A stretch of DNA of 49,644 nt. Source: Desulfococcaceae bacterium HSG8. GTDB taxonomy: Bacteria; Desulfobacterota; Desulfobacteria; Desulfobacterales; 4be13. A program made the position numbers and the translations under genes. The stretch lies in NCBI GenBank assembly GCA_030378015.1, contig JAUCGG010000001.1:1-49644 (forward strand), given 5' to 3'. Of the stretch, positions 8,064 to 16,512 are shown in pieces (the first letter of the stretch is position 1; the number at the start of each line of letters is the position of its first letter). The notes below the pieces were generated by a model. That model searched no databases and was not told the DNA's origin. It worked only from the letters and a program-made list of their open reading frames with translations.

Positions 8064-9884
8064 TCATGGCATAAAAATATTTTTCCAAACACATAACTGA
8101 TTTACTTTCCATCGATCAACGCCTTTTTTCGGCAGGCAGACATTCTTTTTAAATATTTCTGGGAAGGTTTCTGTCAGATCCGCATAATTTTCTGCTGTCA
8201 ACTGTTGCCAGTTTTTCGTAAGCATCCATTCGGTTCCCGGCGTTCCGAAGCCGATCTTATCCCTTCGTTCCAAAATTTCAGGTACAGTATATTTCCCCAG
8301 TGACATTTTTTGCAAGTACTTTGTCTCCCCATTGCAAATTTTCAAATCTTCCCGAACCCCTAAAATATATTCCACCAGCCGATAATCAAGATAAGGGACA
8401 CGGGCTTCTATGGAAAACGCCATTGAGTTCCTGTCTTCCATTCTCAGGAGATGTTCCAGTTTATATTGAAAATGTCGGACAAGGCTGTGATTTAACCCTT
8501 CTGCATCAAAAAATTCATTGTATATACGGCTATGCCGAATGTATTCATAAAAAAAATCAGGATGCAGGTAAGGGATAGTTTTCAAAAGAATCTTCTTTTT
8601 TACCGAATCCGGTAAGATTTGGAAAACCAGGGTCTGATAAGCTGAGTTATCTTGTTTTCTGAGAATATTTTTCAACAGTTCCGAGCTGAATTGAAGCAGT
8701 TTTTTCTTTCTGAGCAGGCCATAAAGATTGAATCCGTGGAAATACTGATAGCCTGCGAAATTCTCGTCACCGCCCTGGCCATCCGACAGAACCGTAACGC
8801 CATATTCCCCTGCAAGTTTCATGACTTCATACTGAGAATAAAATGAAGGACTTGTCGTAGGTTCGTCGTTTGTATAGACAAAATTACTCAGTTCATTGTA
8901 AGCGTTATCTGCGTCAGGGAAGGTGCGGATGTTTTTAAAAGGGTATTTCCGATTTAACCAGTCAATATACCGTGTTTCATCAAGTGAATGCCCTGGAAAT
9001 GAAGCTGTAAAAGTCGGATATCCTTTATTAATTTCGTTATGATCAAAAAGAATTCCGATCAAAATCGAAGAATCCGTCCCCCCGCTCAGACAGGAACCTG
9101 TGGGAACATCGCTGCGCATTCTCAACTGTACCGAAGAAATGAGAAGTTCGTGTATTTTCATCAATACGTCTTTATCAGGACAATCGTTGGTGTTGATATA
9201 ATCTTCAGGCTTCCACCATTGCGTTGTTCGGAATCCATTTATATCAAAGGTTGCGTAACAGCCTTTGGGAATACGTCTGATTTCAGAAATAAATGTTTCA
9301 TCCCAGATATCGGTTCTGTTAAAGACGAGGAAATCAAATAAACTCTGGTAATTTATCGAAGGTCTCAGCATCGGGACGGCGCAAATCGCCTTGATTTCCG
9401 ATGCGAAATACAATACAGAATCAAGAATTGCATAGTACAACGGCTTGATTCCCATCCGATCCCGGGCCAGAAATAAATCCCGGCGTTCTGAGTCATAAAT
9501 GACAAAGGCAAACATGCCGTTGAACTTTGACAAACATGCTGTTCCATATTGCTGATATGCTTTTAACAACACTTCGGTATCGGTCTTTGTTTTAAACTGC
9601 CATCCGAGCCCTTTCAGTTCATTCCTAAGTTCAATATAGTTATATATCTCACCATTATATACAAGCCGGAATCTCCCGTCATCTGAAATAAAGGGCTGAT
9701 GGCCGTCCTTTGACAAATCTATGACAGCAAGGCGTCGGTGTCCCAAAACGCAGCAGGATGCATCGGCATACACCCCTTCATCATCCGGCCCTCTGTGTTT
9801 CTGGATAATATTCATCCGTCTGACCACATCAATGTCAGACTCGGTCAATCCCTTCTGACAAAAAATTCCTGCTATCCCACACAA
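8064..9884 (-). CDS. asnB: Asparagine synthase (glutamine-hydrolysing)-type amidotransferase
   Basis: A protein of 606 aa, the usual family length. It begins MCGIAGIF, giving the N-terminal Cys2 nucleophile of class II glutamine amidotransferases, and carries HRGPDDEG and RLVYNGEIYN of the Ntn domain. The C-terminal synthetase domain has the pyrophosphate loop SGGTDSS and EARVPYLDYRLVEYI. The enzyme transfers ammonia from glutamine to an adenylated carboxylate. In exopolysaccharide clusters such proteins are thought to amidate uronic acids rather than make free asparagine, and that is the inferred role here. It overlaps the upstream DUF354 gene by 13 bases. Confidence 0.88.
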   Translation of the reverse strand: MCGIAGIFCQKGLTESDIDVVRRMNIIQKHRGPDDEGVYADASCCVLGHRRLAVIDLSKDGHQPFISDDGRFRLVYNGEIYNYIELRNELKGLGWQFKTKTDTEVLLKAYQQYGTACLSKFNGMFAFVIYDSERRDLFLARDRMGIKPLYYAILDSVLYFASEIKAICAVPMLRPSINYQSLFDFLVFNRTDIWDETFISEIRRIPKGCYATFDINGFRTTQWWKPEDYINTNDCPDKDVLMKIHELLISSVQLRMRSDVPTGSCLSGGTDSSILIGILFDHNEINKGYPTFTASFPGHSLDETRYIDWLNRKYPFKNIRTFPDADNAYNELSNFVYTNDEPTTSPSFYSQYEVMKLAGEYGVTVLSDGQGGDENFAGYQYFHGFNLYGLLRKKKLLQFSSELLKNILRKQDNSAYQTLVFQILPDSVKKKILLKTIPYLHPDFFYEYIRHSRIYNEFFDAEGLNHSLVRHFQYKLEHLLRMEDRNSMAFSIEARVPYLDYRLVEYILGVREDLKICNGETKYLQKMSLGKYTVPEILERRDKIGFGTPGTEWMLTKNWQQLTAENYADLTETFPEIFKKNVCLPKKGVDRWKVNQLCVWKNIFMP

Positions 9885-10939
9885 TTTATGAGATACCTTT
9901 TAAAATTTCCTGTTTGGGCGTCTGCAATGCTTTCAGGATAGCCTTCAATAAGATCGACCAACCAAGCTGTAATGTCTATTTTATCCTTTAACATATCCCA
10001 CCTTTTCTTTTGCCAGGCATCTCCCAAATCCTCAACTGCCCACTTTTTCAACTGACGGGTAATATCTTCCCACTGGTTCAGTCGGTAGTGCCTGATAAGG
10101 TTGTATTTCCTGTCCTGTTCTGTTGTATATCCCCGAGCTGTATTTGAAATAAAAATCGCGGGGATTCCCAGACAGGCTGCTTCCGAGGTCATAGTTGCTG
10201 ATTCTCCGACAACCATTTTACATGTCATCATAAAATCATGGATTTCAGAAGGGTGGAAGGAACATGAATATTTTAAAATTTCATCCGGTAACTGGCTCTC
10301 GGAAGAAATATGGACCGTACCGAATTTTTTAAGAATATTGATAATCGCCACTTTCTGACTGTCTGACAGGCCATTTTCTCCGATATCATGTCCGGCACCC
10401 CACCCCACGAATCTTACCATAAATTTGTTTTCAGGTCTGATTTTTCCAGGGACATATCGGGGGGACAGATATGCCAGTTCATGATATCCGGGATAACGGA
10501 TCTGATTTTTCCATGAACCGCCGATACGATGATTAAAGCAGGCCGGAAAAACAACATGCCTGCTCAATGGAAAAGACAGCATATTTCCCCACCTGTCGTT
10601 TTCCGTATCTGAAAAGGCAATGGTGGGAATCCTGTGATATCTTCCCACAGGCGCATTGAATACGCCGCTGATCTGAAGCATGATATCTGCCGGGTGCTTT
10701 CTGAGTATATTTGCTATCTTCAACTGTTGTTCAAAAAGTTCTTTTATCAGACCGGCCAGTCCCTTTCCTTTGTTTGTTAAAACAACATGTCTGATATCAC
10801 AGGCTCTTAGCAGTTCTAACGTGAATTCCTTATTTCTTGCCCCGACAATGATATGGTGACCTCTTCGGGAGAGTATTGATATCGTGTTTTTAAAAAAGTG
10901 AACATGCGCGGGATGGCTGATGTTTATAAATATATTCAA
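9872..10939 (-). CDS. DUF354 family GT-B-like glycosyltransferase
   Basis: A protein of 355 aa starting MNIFINISHPAHVHFFKN, the characteristic DUF354 opening with its HPAHVHFF motif. The second half contains MVVGESATMTSEAACLGIPA, which resembles the donor-binding region of GT-B glycosyltransferases of the MurG/WecB type. DUF354 proteins occur in exopolysaccharide and archaeal surface-glycan loci, with no fixed substrate. The ATG overlaps the stop of the GT2 gene by four bases (ATGA). Confidence 0.75.
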   Translation of the reverse strand: MNIFINISHPAHVHFFKNTISILSRRGHHIIVGARNKEFTLELLRACDIRHVVLTNKGKGLAGLIKELFEQQLKIANILRKHPADIMLQISGVFNAPVGRYHRIPTIAFSDTENDRWGNMLSFPLSRHVVFPACFNHRIGGSWKNQIRYPGYHELAYLSPRYVPGKIRPENKFMVRFVGWGAGHDIGENGLSDSQKVAIINILKKFGTVHISSESQLPDEILKYSCSFHPSEIHDFMMTCKMVVGESATMTSEAACLGIPAIFISNTARGYTTEQDRKYNLIRHYRLNQWEDITRQLKKWAVEDLGDAWQKKRWDMLKDKIDITAWLVDLIEGYPESIADAQTGNFKRYLINCVG

Positions 10940-11886
10940 ACTTTTAAATCCTTATTCGCTTCCATATCAAACCACATGGCAAAAAGTGTGAACAGGCTGG
11001 CACTTGTAAAAGAAAAAAATGCAGCAAGCGCGTTTATCTGTGGAATATGTCCTATGAAAATCCAGAAATAAAAAACCCTTGCAAACAGCAAGATCGTTGT
11101 CATGCAAAAAAATCCGCCAAATCCATAAAAGAAGACCAGCGGGTGAAAATCACGGATAACATATTTTTCCTTCATTCTCCAGCAAAACATTTTCATGAGC
11201 AGCCAACTGATGGTGAATATCACCCTGCTTATTTTTATCCCGGATTTTTCACCGATATTATAGACCGGTCTCACAGGCACATCCGCCACCCGGAAGCTGC
11301 AGACATTCAGACGCACCAAAAGATCATTGGGCTGCCCGTACTGTTTATACATTTTGCTCCAGTCAATGGTATGAAGTGCTTTTTTGTTAATTGCAGTATA
11401 TCCGGACTGGGAATCGGCAATATGCCAGTAACCAGATGCAATTTTGGTGAACAGGGAAAGAAACGCGTTGCCAAAATATCTTACTTTCGGAATCCTTCGG
11501 TATGCTTCCCCGGTAATCAGCCTGTTACCTTTTGAATAATCCGCTCGTCCTTCAATAATCGGTTCAAGCAGTGCCGGCAGGTCATCAGGATCCATCTGGC
11601 CATCCCCGGCCATGACAACTGCGATATCATAATTCCTGTCTTTTGCGTATTTATATCCGCTTGCAATTGCGGCCCCCACCCCCTGGTTCACTTCATGCTC
11701 TATCAGGGTGATCCTGATATCGTCTTGTTGGTATTGCTTTACGATTTCAGCAGTTTTATCAGTGCTAACGTCGTCTGTCACAACTATATGGTCAATATAA
11801 TCCGGCATAGTTTCAATGACTTTGCCAATCTGGGTTGCTTCATTGTATGCCGGTACTGCCACACATACTGATTTACCTTTATACAC
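10936..11886 (-). CDS. Family 2 glycosyltransferase with C-terminal membrane anchor
   Basis: A protein of 316 aa. The GT-A motifs are VAVPAYNEATQIGKVIE, VTDDVSTDKT and VVMAGDGQMDPDD (DxD-like), with DSQSGYTAI further on, as in polyprenyl-phosphate sugar transferases (DPM/GtrB-like). Two hydrophobic segments at about 245-310 anchor the C-terminus. The start is a GTG at 11886 preceded by a perfect AGGAGG with a six-base spacer. The in-frame ATG at 11955 lies within a dispersed repeat and has no ribosome binding site. It is the first gene of the series, so the promoter should lie in the repeat-rich region upstream. Its product is probably a lipid-linked sugar. Confidence 0.85.
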   Translation of the reverse strand: MYKGKSVCVAVPAYNEATQIGKVIETMPDYIDHIVVTDDVSTDKTAEIVKQYQQDDIRITLIEHEVNQGVGAAIASGYKYAKDRNYDIAVVMAGDGQMDPDDLPALLEPIIEGRADYSKGNRLITGEAYRRIPKVRYFGNAFLSLFTKIASGYWHIADSQSGYTAINKKALHTIDWSKMYKQYGQPNDLLVRLNVCSFRVADVPVRPVYNIGEKSGIKISRVIFTISWLLMKMFCWRMKEKYVIRDFHPLVFFYGFGGFFCMTTILLFARVFYFWIFIGHIPQINALAAFFSFTSASLFTLFAMWFDMEANKDLKV

Positions 11887-11929
11887 GCTGTGCCTCCTGA
11901 CCTGATAAAATTCTAAAGGATAAAAAAAA

Positions 11930-12540
11930 TGGGCTTTGGTCTTCGTTTCTGCCATTTATCTGAACTCGGATTTTCAGATTAAGGGACAGACAGGATTTAC
12001 AGAACGCTATTCTGACAATCCTTTAATCCTGACCATCCGGGTTCAGATAAATGGCAGAAACGATTTGAAAAATCGTTCTACATCCGCGGTTTTTTCGGAC
12101 ACGGATTGACACGGATGAACACGGATTTTTTGTAAGAAAATCCGTGTTTATCCGTGTTTATCCGTGTCCCTTAAATGCTGACCATCCGAGTTCAGACAAA
12201 TGGCAGAAACGATTTAAAAAATCGTTCTACATCCGCGGGTTTTTTCGGACACAGAATTTACAGAACGCTATCCTGACAATCCTTTAATCCTGACCATCCG
12301 AGTTCAGACAAATGGCAGAAACGATTTGAAAAATGGTTCTACATCCGCGGTTTTTTCGGACACGGATTGACACGGATTGACACGGATTTTTTTTGTAAGA
12401 AAATCCGTGTTCATCCGTGTTTATCCGTGTCCCTTAAATGAATTCGGATTTTCAGGATTAAAGGACAGACAGGATTTACAGAACGCTATCCTGAAAATTC
12501 TTTAATCCTGACCATCCGAGTTCAGACAATAAAAATATTG
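11930..12540. repeat. Tandem block of dispersed palindromic repeats
   Basis: No gene is visible. About three imperfect units recur, each combining four modules. They are TTAATCCTGACCATCCGAGT followed by TCAGA, AAATGGCAGAAACGATTT with the hairpin ending AAATCGTTCTAC, ACACGGATTGACACGG with its complement ATCCGTGTTTATCCGTGT, and GACAGGATTTACAGAACGCT. The segment 11943-12062 is itself an inverted repeat, with TTCTGCCATTTATCTGAAC opposed to GTTCAGATAAATGGCAGAA. One arm supplies the ATG that opens the longer reading frame of the glycosyltransferase. A solo copy of the TTTAATCCTGACTATCC module is at 42140-42170. Confidence 0.75.
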
Positions 12541-12770
12541 CCAATTCAAAATACTCTCTTTAGCCTATTGACTTTACCACCTGTTTTATGAAATGAAAGG
12601 GGCAATAGTTCATAGCCTGAAACTGTCCCGCTACACGGATTTAGCGAAACAAAGATTAATTACCGTGAAAATACATTTTTCAAACCACCCTGATCATGAA
12701 TGTTTAATCGGGTCATCCTGTAACAAGTTAAGACGTTTTTCTTACAATTTTTGTAGATTTTTATTCGGAC

Positions 12771-12799
12771 TTGACAAATCCGATAAAAGAAACTAAACT
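12771..12799 (+). promoter_or_regulatory. Sigma-70-type promoter upstream of the pilin gene
   Basis: TTGACA at 12771-12776 and TAAACT at 12794-12799 are separated by exactly 17 bases. The -35 box is a perfect consensus and the -10 box matches four of six. The implied transcript would have a 5' leader of about 150 bases before the pilin ATG at 12959. Confidence 0.5.
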
Positions 12800-12875
12800 G
12801 GGTGCTAATTTTAAGAAGCCGAGTTTATTATATAAAAATAAAAAGTATCCTGACAACTTGAAAATTGGGCTGTCG

Positions 12876-12892
12876 TTGGCACAATTTGTGCA
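12876..12892 (+). promoter_or_regulatory. Sigma-54 promoter of the pilin gene
   Basis: TTGGCACAATTTGTGCA matches the RpoN consensus (TTGGCACRNNNNTTGCW) with a single mismatch and the required ten bases between the -24 GG and the -12 GC. It lies 67 bases upstream of the pilin start, a normal distance. RpoN control of pilA through PilR-type activators is well established in Desulfobacterota and other bacteria. The regulator gene is not in the window. Confidence 0.75.
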
Positions 12893-12958
12893 TGTCTAAA
12901 ACTCAGAATGCCTGATTTCGGGCTGAAAAATATTATTTAGGAAAGGAGACATATTAAA

Positions 12959-13339
12959 ATGAAGAATACAAAAAAAACTCTGAAAAGCCAAGAAGGTTTC
13001 ACGCTCATTGAGATCATTGCGGTATTGGTCATTTTGGGGATATTAGCAGCAGTGGCCGTGCCGAAGTTTATGACTTTGACCCGGCAGTCCAAACAAAAGG
13101 CGGTTGATGGCGCACTGTCTGCGGGTTTGTCAACTGTTTCCATGCAGTATGCCAGACTGTCACTGGCAAATGATGGGGAACCTACTATGTCTGATCTTGC
13201 TGCTGCCTGTGGAAGTATTGCAGGCGACTTCAGTTTCACTTTTACCTCTGGATCTGGCATTATTACCGTAAAAGCGCAGAGTAAGGGTGCTGCAGACAGC
13301 GAGTTCAGTAGTGAGAAAATTTGGGAAAAGCCTCAATAA
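12959..13339 (+). CDS. Type IV pilin / pseudopilin-like prepilin
   Basis: A protein of 126 aa, the only clear plus-strand gene. A basic leader (MKNTKKTLKSQEG) ends at a prepilin peptidase site, EG/FTLIEIIAVLVILGILA, with Phe at +1 and Glu at +5 of the mature protein, followed by the hydrophobic alpha-1 segment. The mature globular part is short (about 85 residues). It contains a single Cys, in AAACGS, so the usual C-terminal disulfide loop is missing. AAGGAG lies ten bases upstream of the ATG. It could be a major pilin or a minor pseudopilin; the strong dedicated promoters favour an abundant product. No pilus assembly genes are in the window. Confidence 0.85.
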   Translation: MKNTKKTLKSQEGFTLIEIIAVLVILGILAAVAVPKFMTLTRQSKQKAVDGALSAGLSTVSMQYARLSLANDGEPTMSDLAAACGSIAGDFSFTFTSGSGIITVKAQSKGAADSEFSSEKIWEKPQ

Positions 13340-13369
13340 ATTAAGATTCGCTTTTAAGCGGCAGAGAAA

Positions 13370-13394
13370 AATGTTTTAATTATGGTAAAACATT
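13370..13394. terminator. Convergent stem-loop between pilin and TPR gene
   Basis: AATGTTTTA and TAAAACATT form a perfect nine-base-pair stem with a short loop between the converging pilin and TPR genes. It includes the stop codon of the minus-strand gene. No strong T-run follows on either side, so function as a bidirectional terminator is only plausible. Confidence 0.4.
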
Positions 13395-15482
13395 AGCAAG
13401 TTCCTTACTCTGATCAGAAAGGCTTTTCCTGATGACAGGCAGCAATACTTCCGGCTCAGGTATATAGGTAACAATTTCATCTCCCCGGGGTTGCTCGCAC
13501 ATAACCTCAAGGTAAGTTTTTTCTCCTTTCAGGTACATCACCCGGCCGATGATCCTGTTCAGCTTCATGTTTTCTCCTGTGATAGAAAACAACTCGACCA
13601 GCGCAAGATGACCTTTGATATATGTCGGATACTTTTGCAAAAATTTTTCCCAATATTGAACAGCCGCACTGTATTTTCCCTTTCTTTTGAAAGCTTCTGC
13701 AAGTATCATTAACGGCTTATCGTAGCCCGGATCAAGTTCCAATGACTTTCGGGCTACTTCTATTGAAGCATCCGTGTCGCCTGATTCAAGCAGAATCAGG
13801 CTCAGAATCATATGATAGTTTGCGCTGAAAGGACTCTTCGATAAAGCCTCTTGGATAAATTTTTGCGCCTCTGCAAGATTTCCCAGTTTATAATGTGTTA
13901 TGGCAAGCCCGTATAATGTTCGGGGATGAGGATTTCCTGAGTAAATGTCTTTACTTATCAGGAAATGTTCCATAGCTTGGTCATACACTCTCTTTCTCAG
14001 ATGATACATTCCGATATTATAATGATAAAGAGCGGGACTTTTTACCCTTGAAAAGTTATTCAGGCGAAGTGATTCCTCAAATTCCTCAAGTGCTTCAGCT
14101 TCAAGTCCTATGTCTGCATAATATTTGCCCAGGTTATTATGGGGGCGGCTCAGATTCGGTGATTTTTCAGTATTATCCAGCCAGATTGTAAATTCGTTTT
14201 TAAAAATGTTATTGCGAAAATAGGTGGAATGTGCTTGGGATGACAAGATAAAGGTAAACACAAAGACCATCATAAACCGAATCGTTTTTTTATATGAAAA
14301 ATAGCTGATAACCTTGATCATGAATATGGCAACAGGAATGAAAAACATCATTGACGGAAGATAGTTGCGATGCTCATATATCAGCTCCAAAGGTATGACC
14401 GAGCCTTCAATAAGATGATTTATGAAAAAGAAAAGGATGCAATAAGCAATAAGAGGAAATTTCTGACAAATCCTCAGAGCGATCCCGATGAGAATAATAA
14501 TGATCAGAATAGCCGGAAGAGTGGCCCAAGGGGTAAAGACGGACTTGGAGAGTTCAATGTCATAGAGAAGTGTCAGACGGGAATCAGCCGGATAGAGCAG
14601 CAGGGAGATATAAAAAAGAATTACCCTCGGTTGTGTAAGCAATCTTTCTGTAAGAGTGAAGAGACGAAGATCATATCCATCTAATGTCACCTTAATATCC
14701 GTATATAACGTACCCAGAAAAAGGATTATCGTTATGGGAAGGATAAACAGTTTCAAGTTATATTTCAGACTTTTTCTTGTAACACCCTGAATAAGAAATA
14801 AATCATATAAAAACAGGCTTAACGGAAGCATAGCTGCATTTTGTTTGCTGGCAAACGAAAGTACCGCAGAAATCCCGCAGAGTATTATGAACCCGATTTT
14901 CTTTTTCCTGCTATCAGAAATTCGCCCTTTCAGATAAAAATACATTGCCATAATATAAAACATGCCTGCCATACTGGTCATTCTCTGAACGATATATGTT
15001 ACAGCAGTGACCTGTAAGGGGTGAGTTGCCCATAAAAATACGGACAACAGTCCAACGGAATAAGCAAGCCTGTCATATTTCTCCCTTAGAATCGGGAGTT
15101 TCAGGGTATTGTAAATAAACAGGAAAAGAAATACAGATGCCACATAATGTATAGTGAAATTAACCAGATGATACCCGAACACATTGGCATCGTGGATATA
15201 ATAGTTGAGAGCAAAACTCAGGTAGGACAGGGGCCGGCTTATTTTATTCCGGCCATATTCATAAAAAGTCTTCTTTATATTTTCCCAAGATAACGATTTC
15301 AGATGAACATTCGTGTTATCAACGATATTGGGGAAATCATCAAAATGAAACTCGCAATCGAAGCTGTTTCCGTAAATAATGGCGAGTGTGATAAAGAGGA
15401 TGATAAAAGTGAACGAATATTGTCTTGCCTCGGGGAAATGCCATTTCAGATGCAGATCAAAGCCGTCTTCTTTGCTGATCAT
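13380..15482 (-). CDS. Multi-spanning membrane protein with C-terminal TPRs (PMT/TMTC-like)
   Basis: A protein of 700 aa. The N-terminal 420 residues hold about ten hydrophobic segments. The first periplasmic loop has the acidic motif FHFDDFPNIVDN and then SRPLSYLSFALNYYIH, the hallmark of C-type PMT-like (TMTC-type) glycosyltransferases. Five or so TPRs follow (about 430-640), for example LAEAQKFIQEALSKSPFS and AIEVARKSLELDPGY-like helices. The start is the ATG at 15482, with GAGAGG five bases upstream; the GTG at 15488 is too close to that sequence. It converges on the pilin gene. TPR membrane glycosyltransferases beside pilin genes can be pilin O-glycosyltransferases, so that role is suggested by context but not shown. 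Confidence 0.65.
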   Translation of the reverse strand: MISKEDGFDLHLKWHFPEARQYSFTFIILFITLAIIYGNSFDCEFHFDDFPNIVDNTNVHLKSLSWENIKKTFYEYGRNKISRPLSYLSFALNYYIHDANVFGYHLVNFTIHYVASVFLFLFIYNTLKLPILREKYDRLAYSVGLLSVFLWATHPLQVTAVTYIVQRMTSMAGMFYIMAMYFYLKGRISDSRKKKIGFIILCGISAVLSFASKQNAAMLPLSLFLYDLFLIQGVTRKSLKYNLKLFILPITIILFLGTLYTDIKVTLDGYDLRLFTLTERLLTQPRVILFYISLLLYPADSRLTLLYDIELSKSVFTPWATLPAILIIIILIGIALRICQKFPLIAYCILFFFINHLIEGSVIPLELIYEHRNYLPSMMFFIPVAIFMIKVISYFSYKKTIRFMMVFVFTFILSSQAHSTYFRNNIFKNEFTIWLDNTEKSPNLSRPHNNLGKYYADIGLEAEALEEFEESLRLNNFSRVKSPALYHYNIGMYHLRKRVYDQAMEHFLISKDIYSGNPHPRTLYGLAITHYKLGNLAEAQKFIQEALSKSPFSANYHMILSLILLESGDTDASIEVARKSLELDPGYDKPLMILAEAFKRKGKYSAAVQYWEKFLQKYPTYIKGHLALVELFSITGENMKLNRIIGRVMYLKGEKTYLEVMCEQPRGDEIVTYIPEPEVLLPVIRKSLSDQSKELANVLP

Positions 15483-15850
15483 TTTCACCTCTCAGTTTTT
15501 CCTGCAAATTTTGTCGTTTTTAAAAGGGGGAAAACTTACAAAACTTGCAGGAAATTATCGAATACCATGGGATATACAAGTTGCAAAATTTATGCCAGCC
15601 TGCCGAGGATCAATCCAGATATCTTCAGCAAAGACCTCCGAGGTTTCTGGAAACTCAGCAGGCCGGTGATCATCAAAACCTCGGAGGTCTGGGATCACCC
15701 CGTATATTCTTCAGCAAAGACTCCGAGGTTTCCAGCAGGCTGCTTTGGCTTTCAGCCTGGGGATTGATTCCCAGGCTGAAATTACGAAATAAAATTTCGT
15801 CCGTTTATTCAGGAGAGCAAAGAGGAGAAGATTACATCTCAAAATTTATA
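15483..15850. repeat. Intergenic repeats with ACCTCCGAGGTTT palindromes
   Basis: No gene is visible. The module CAGCAAAGACCTCCGAGGTT occurs at about 15625 and, slightly shortened, at 15712, with the inverse AAACCTCGGAGGTC at about 15678, so the segment folds into overlapping hairpins. A separate hairpin, TTTCAGCCTGGG / CCCAGGCTGAAA, lies at 15751-15781, and AAATTTTATTTCGTAATT-like arms follow. Confidence 0.6.
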
Positions 15851-16306
15851 CTACAGATCAAAATGGGCTTTGACCTTGAACACTTTTATCGCCGGGAGAT
15901 TGAAAATCTCCGATATCCCTGTTTCCTGAGAAATTTTTTCAAGGTTTGATTCGATTTCTTCCATGGACGGGGCAATAAAAGTAAACCAGATATTAAATTC
16001 ATGATCTCTCTGGTAATTATGGGTCACCCCGGGATAAAGGTTGACCGTTTCTGCAAAAAAATCAATTTTATCTTCAGGAACTTTTGCAGCGCAAAGTGTG
16101 CTGACAAATCCCAGTTTATAAGGAAAAAAATTGCCGCCGATCCGTCGGATAATTCCGTTTTCCTTCAATCGGGCAACCCGTCTCAGGACATCTGTATGAG
16201 AAAGACCGAGATCATCAGCAATGGAAGCATACGGGCTTGATGTTATGGGGAAATCGGACTGAATCCGGTTCAGAATTGCTTTGTCAGTGTCATCCAGCAG
16301 CGGCAT
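15851..16306 (-). CDS. Siroheme decarboxylase subunit-like protein (AhbA/AhbB, Lrp/AsnC fold)
   Basis: A protein of 151 aa, the family length. An N-terminal winged-helix (ILNRIQSDFP through VARLKENGIIRRIGG) is followed by an AsnC-type ligand domain with GVTHNYQRDHEFNIWFTFIA. The HNYxRxxxxNIWFT motif marks the AhbA/AhbB siroheme decarboxylases rather than ordinary Lrp regulators. In sulfate reducers these convert siroheme to 12,18-didecarboxysiroheme on the alternative heme pathway. The start is the ATG at 16306, with AAGGAG five bases upstream; a longer frame to 16390 runs into repeats. Only one of the usual two subunits is present. A plain Lrp-type regulator is the alternative. Confidence 0.7.
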   Translation of the reverse strand: MPLLDDTDKAILNRIQSDFPITSSPYASIADDLGLSHTDVLRRVARLKENGIIRRIGGNFFPYKLGFVSTLCAAKVPEDKIDFFAETVNLYPGVTHNYQRDHEFNIWFTFIAPSMEEIESNLEKISQETGISEIFNLPAIKVFKVKAHFDL

Positions 16307-16359
16307 GGAGGCTCCTTTTCGTTTATAGTCAGCAGATCGAAAGTAACCTTGATCTTCGT

Positions 16360-16485
16360 TCGGGCCAAACGGCTCGGCTCGGATTGACAAATCCGAGCCA
16401 TGTCACCGGATTTGTCAATCTTACGGAGCAACGGGTGACTTGGCCGCTTGGGATTTGCCAATCCCAAGCGACCATTTTCGGAGTT
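16360..16485. repeat. Two hairpins of the GGATTGACAAATCC family
   Basis: GGCTCGGATTGACAAATCCG at 16373-16392 and GCTTGGGATTTGCCAATCCC at 16445-16464 are perfect short palindromes, separated by GGAGCAACGGGTGACT. They belong to the same family as the array at 27690-28460 and the copy at 24800-24860. They fill the gap between the siroheme-decarboxylase-like gene and yjbQ. Confidence 0.7.
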
Positions 16486-16512
16486 CTTTCGATCTGCTCA
16501 CAACGATTATTC

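Noticed and set aside
12593-12796. Possible small plus-strand gene of 67 codons upstream of the pilin
   Set aside because: There is no Shine-Dalgarno sequence and no recognisable motif, and it overlaps the sigma-70 promoter, so chance is likelier.
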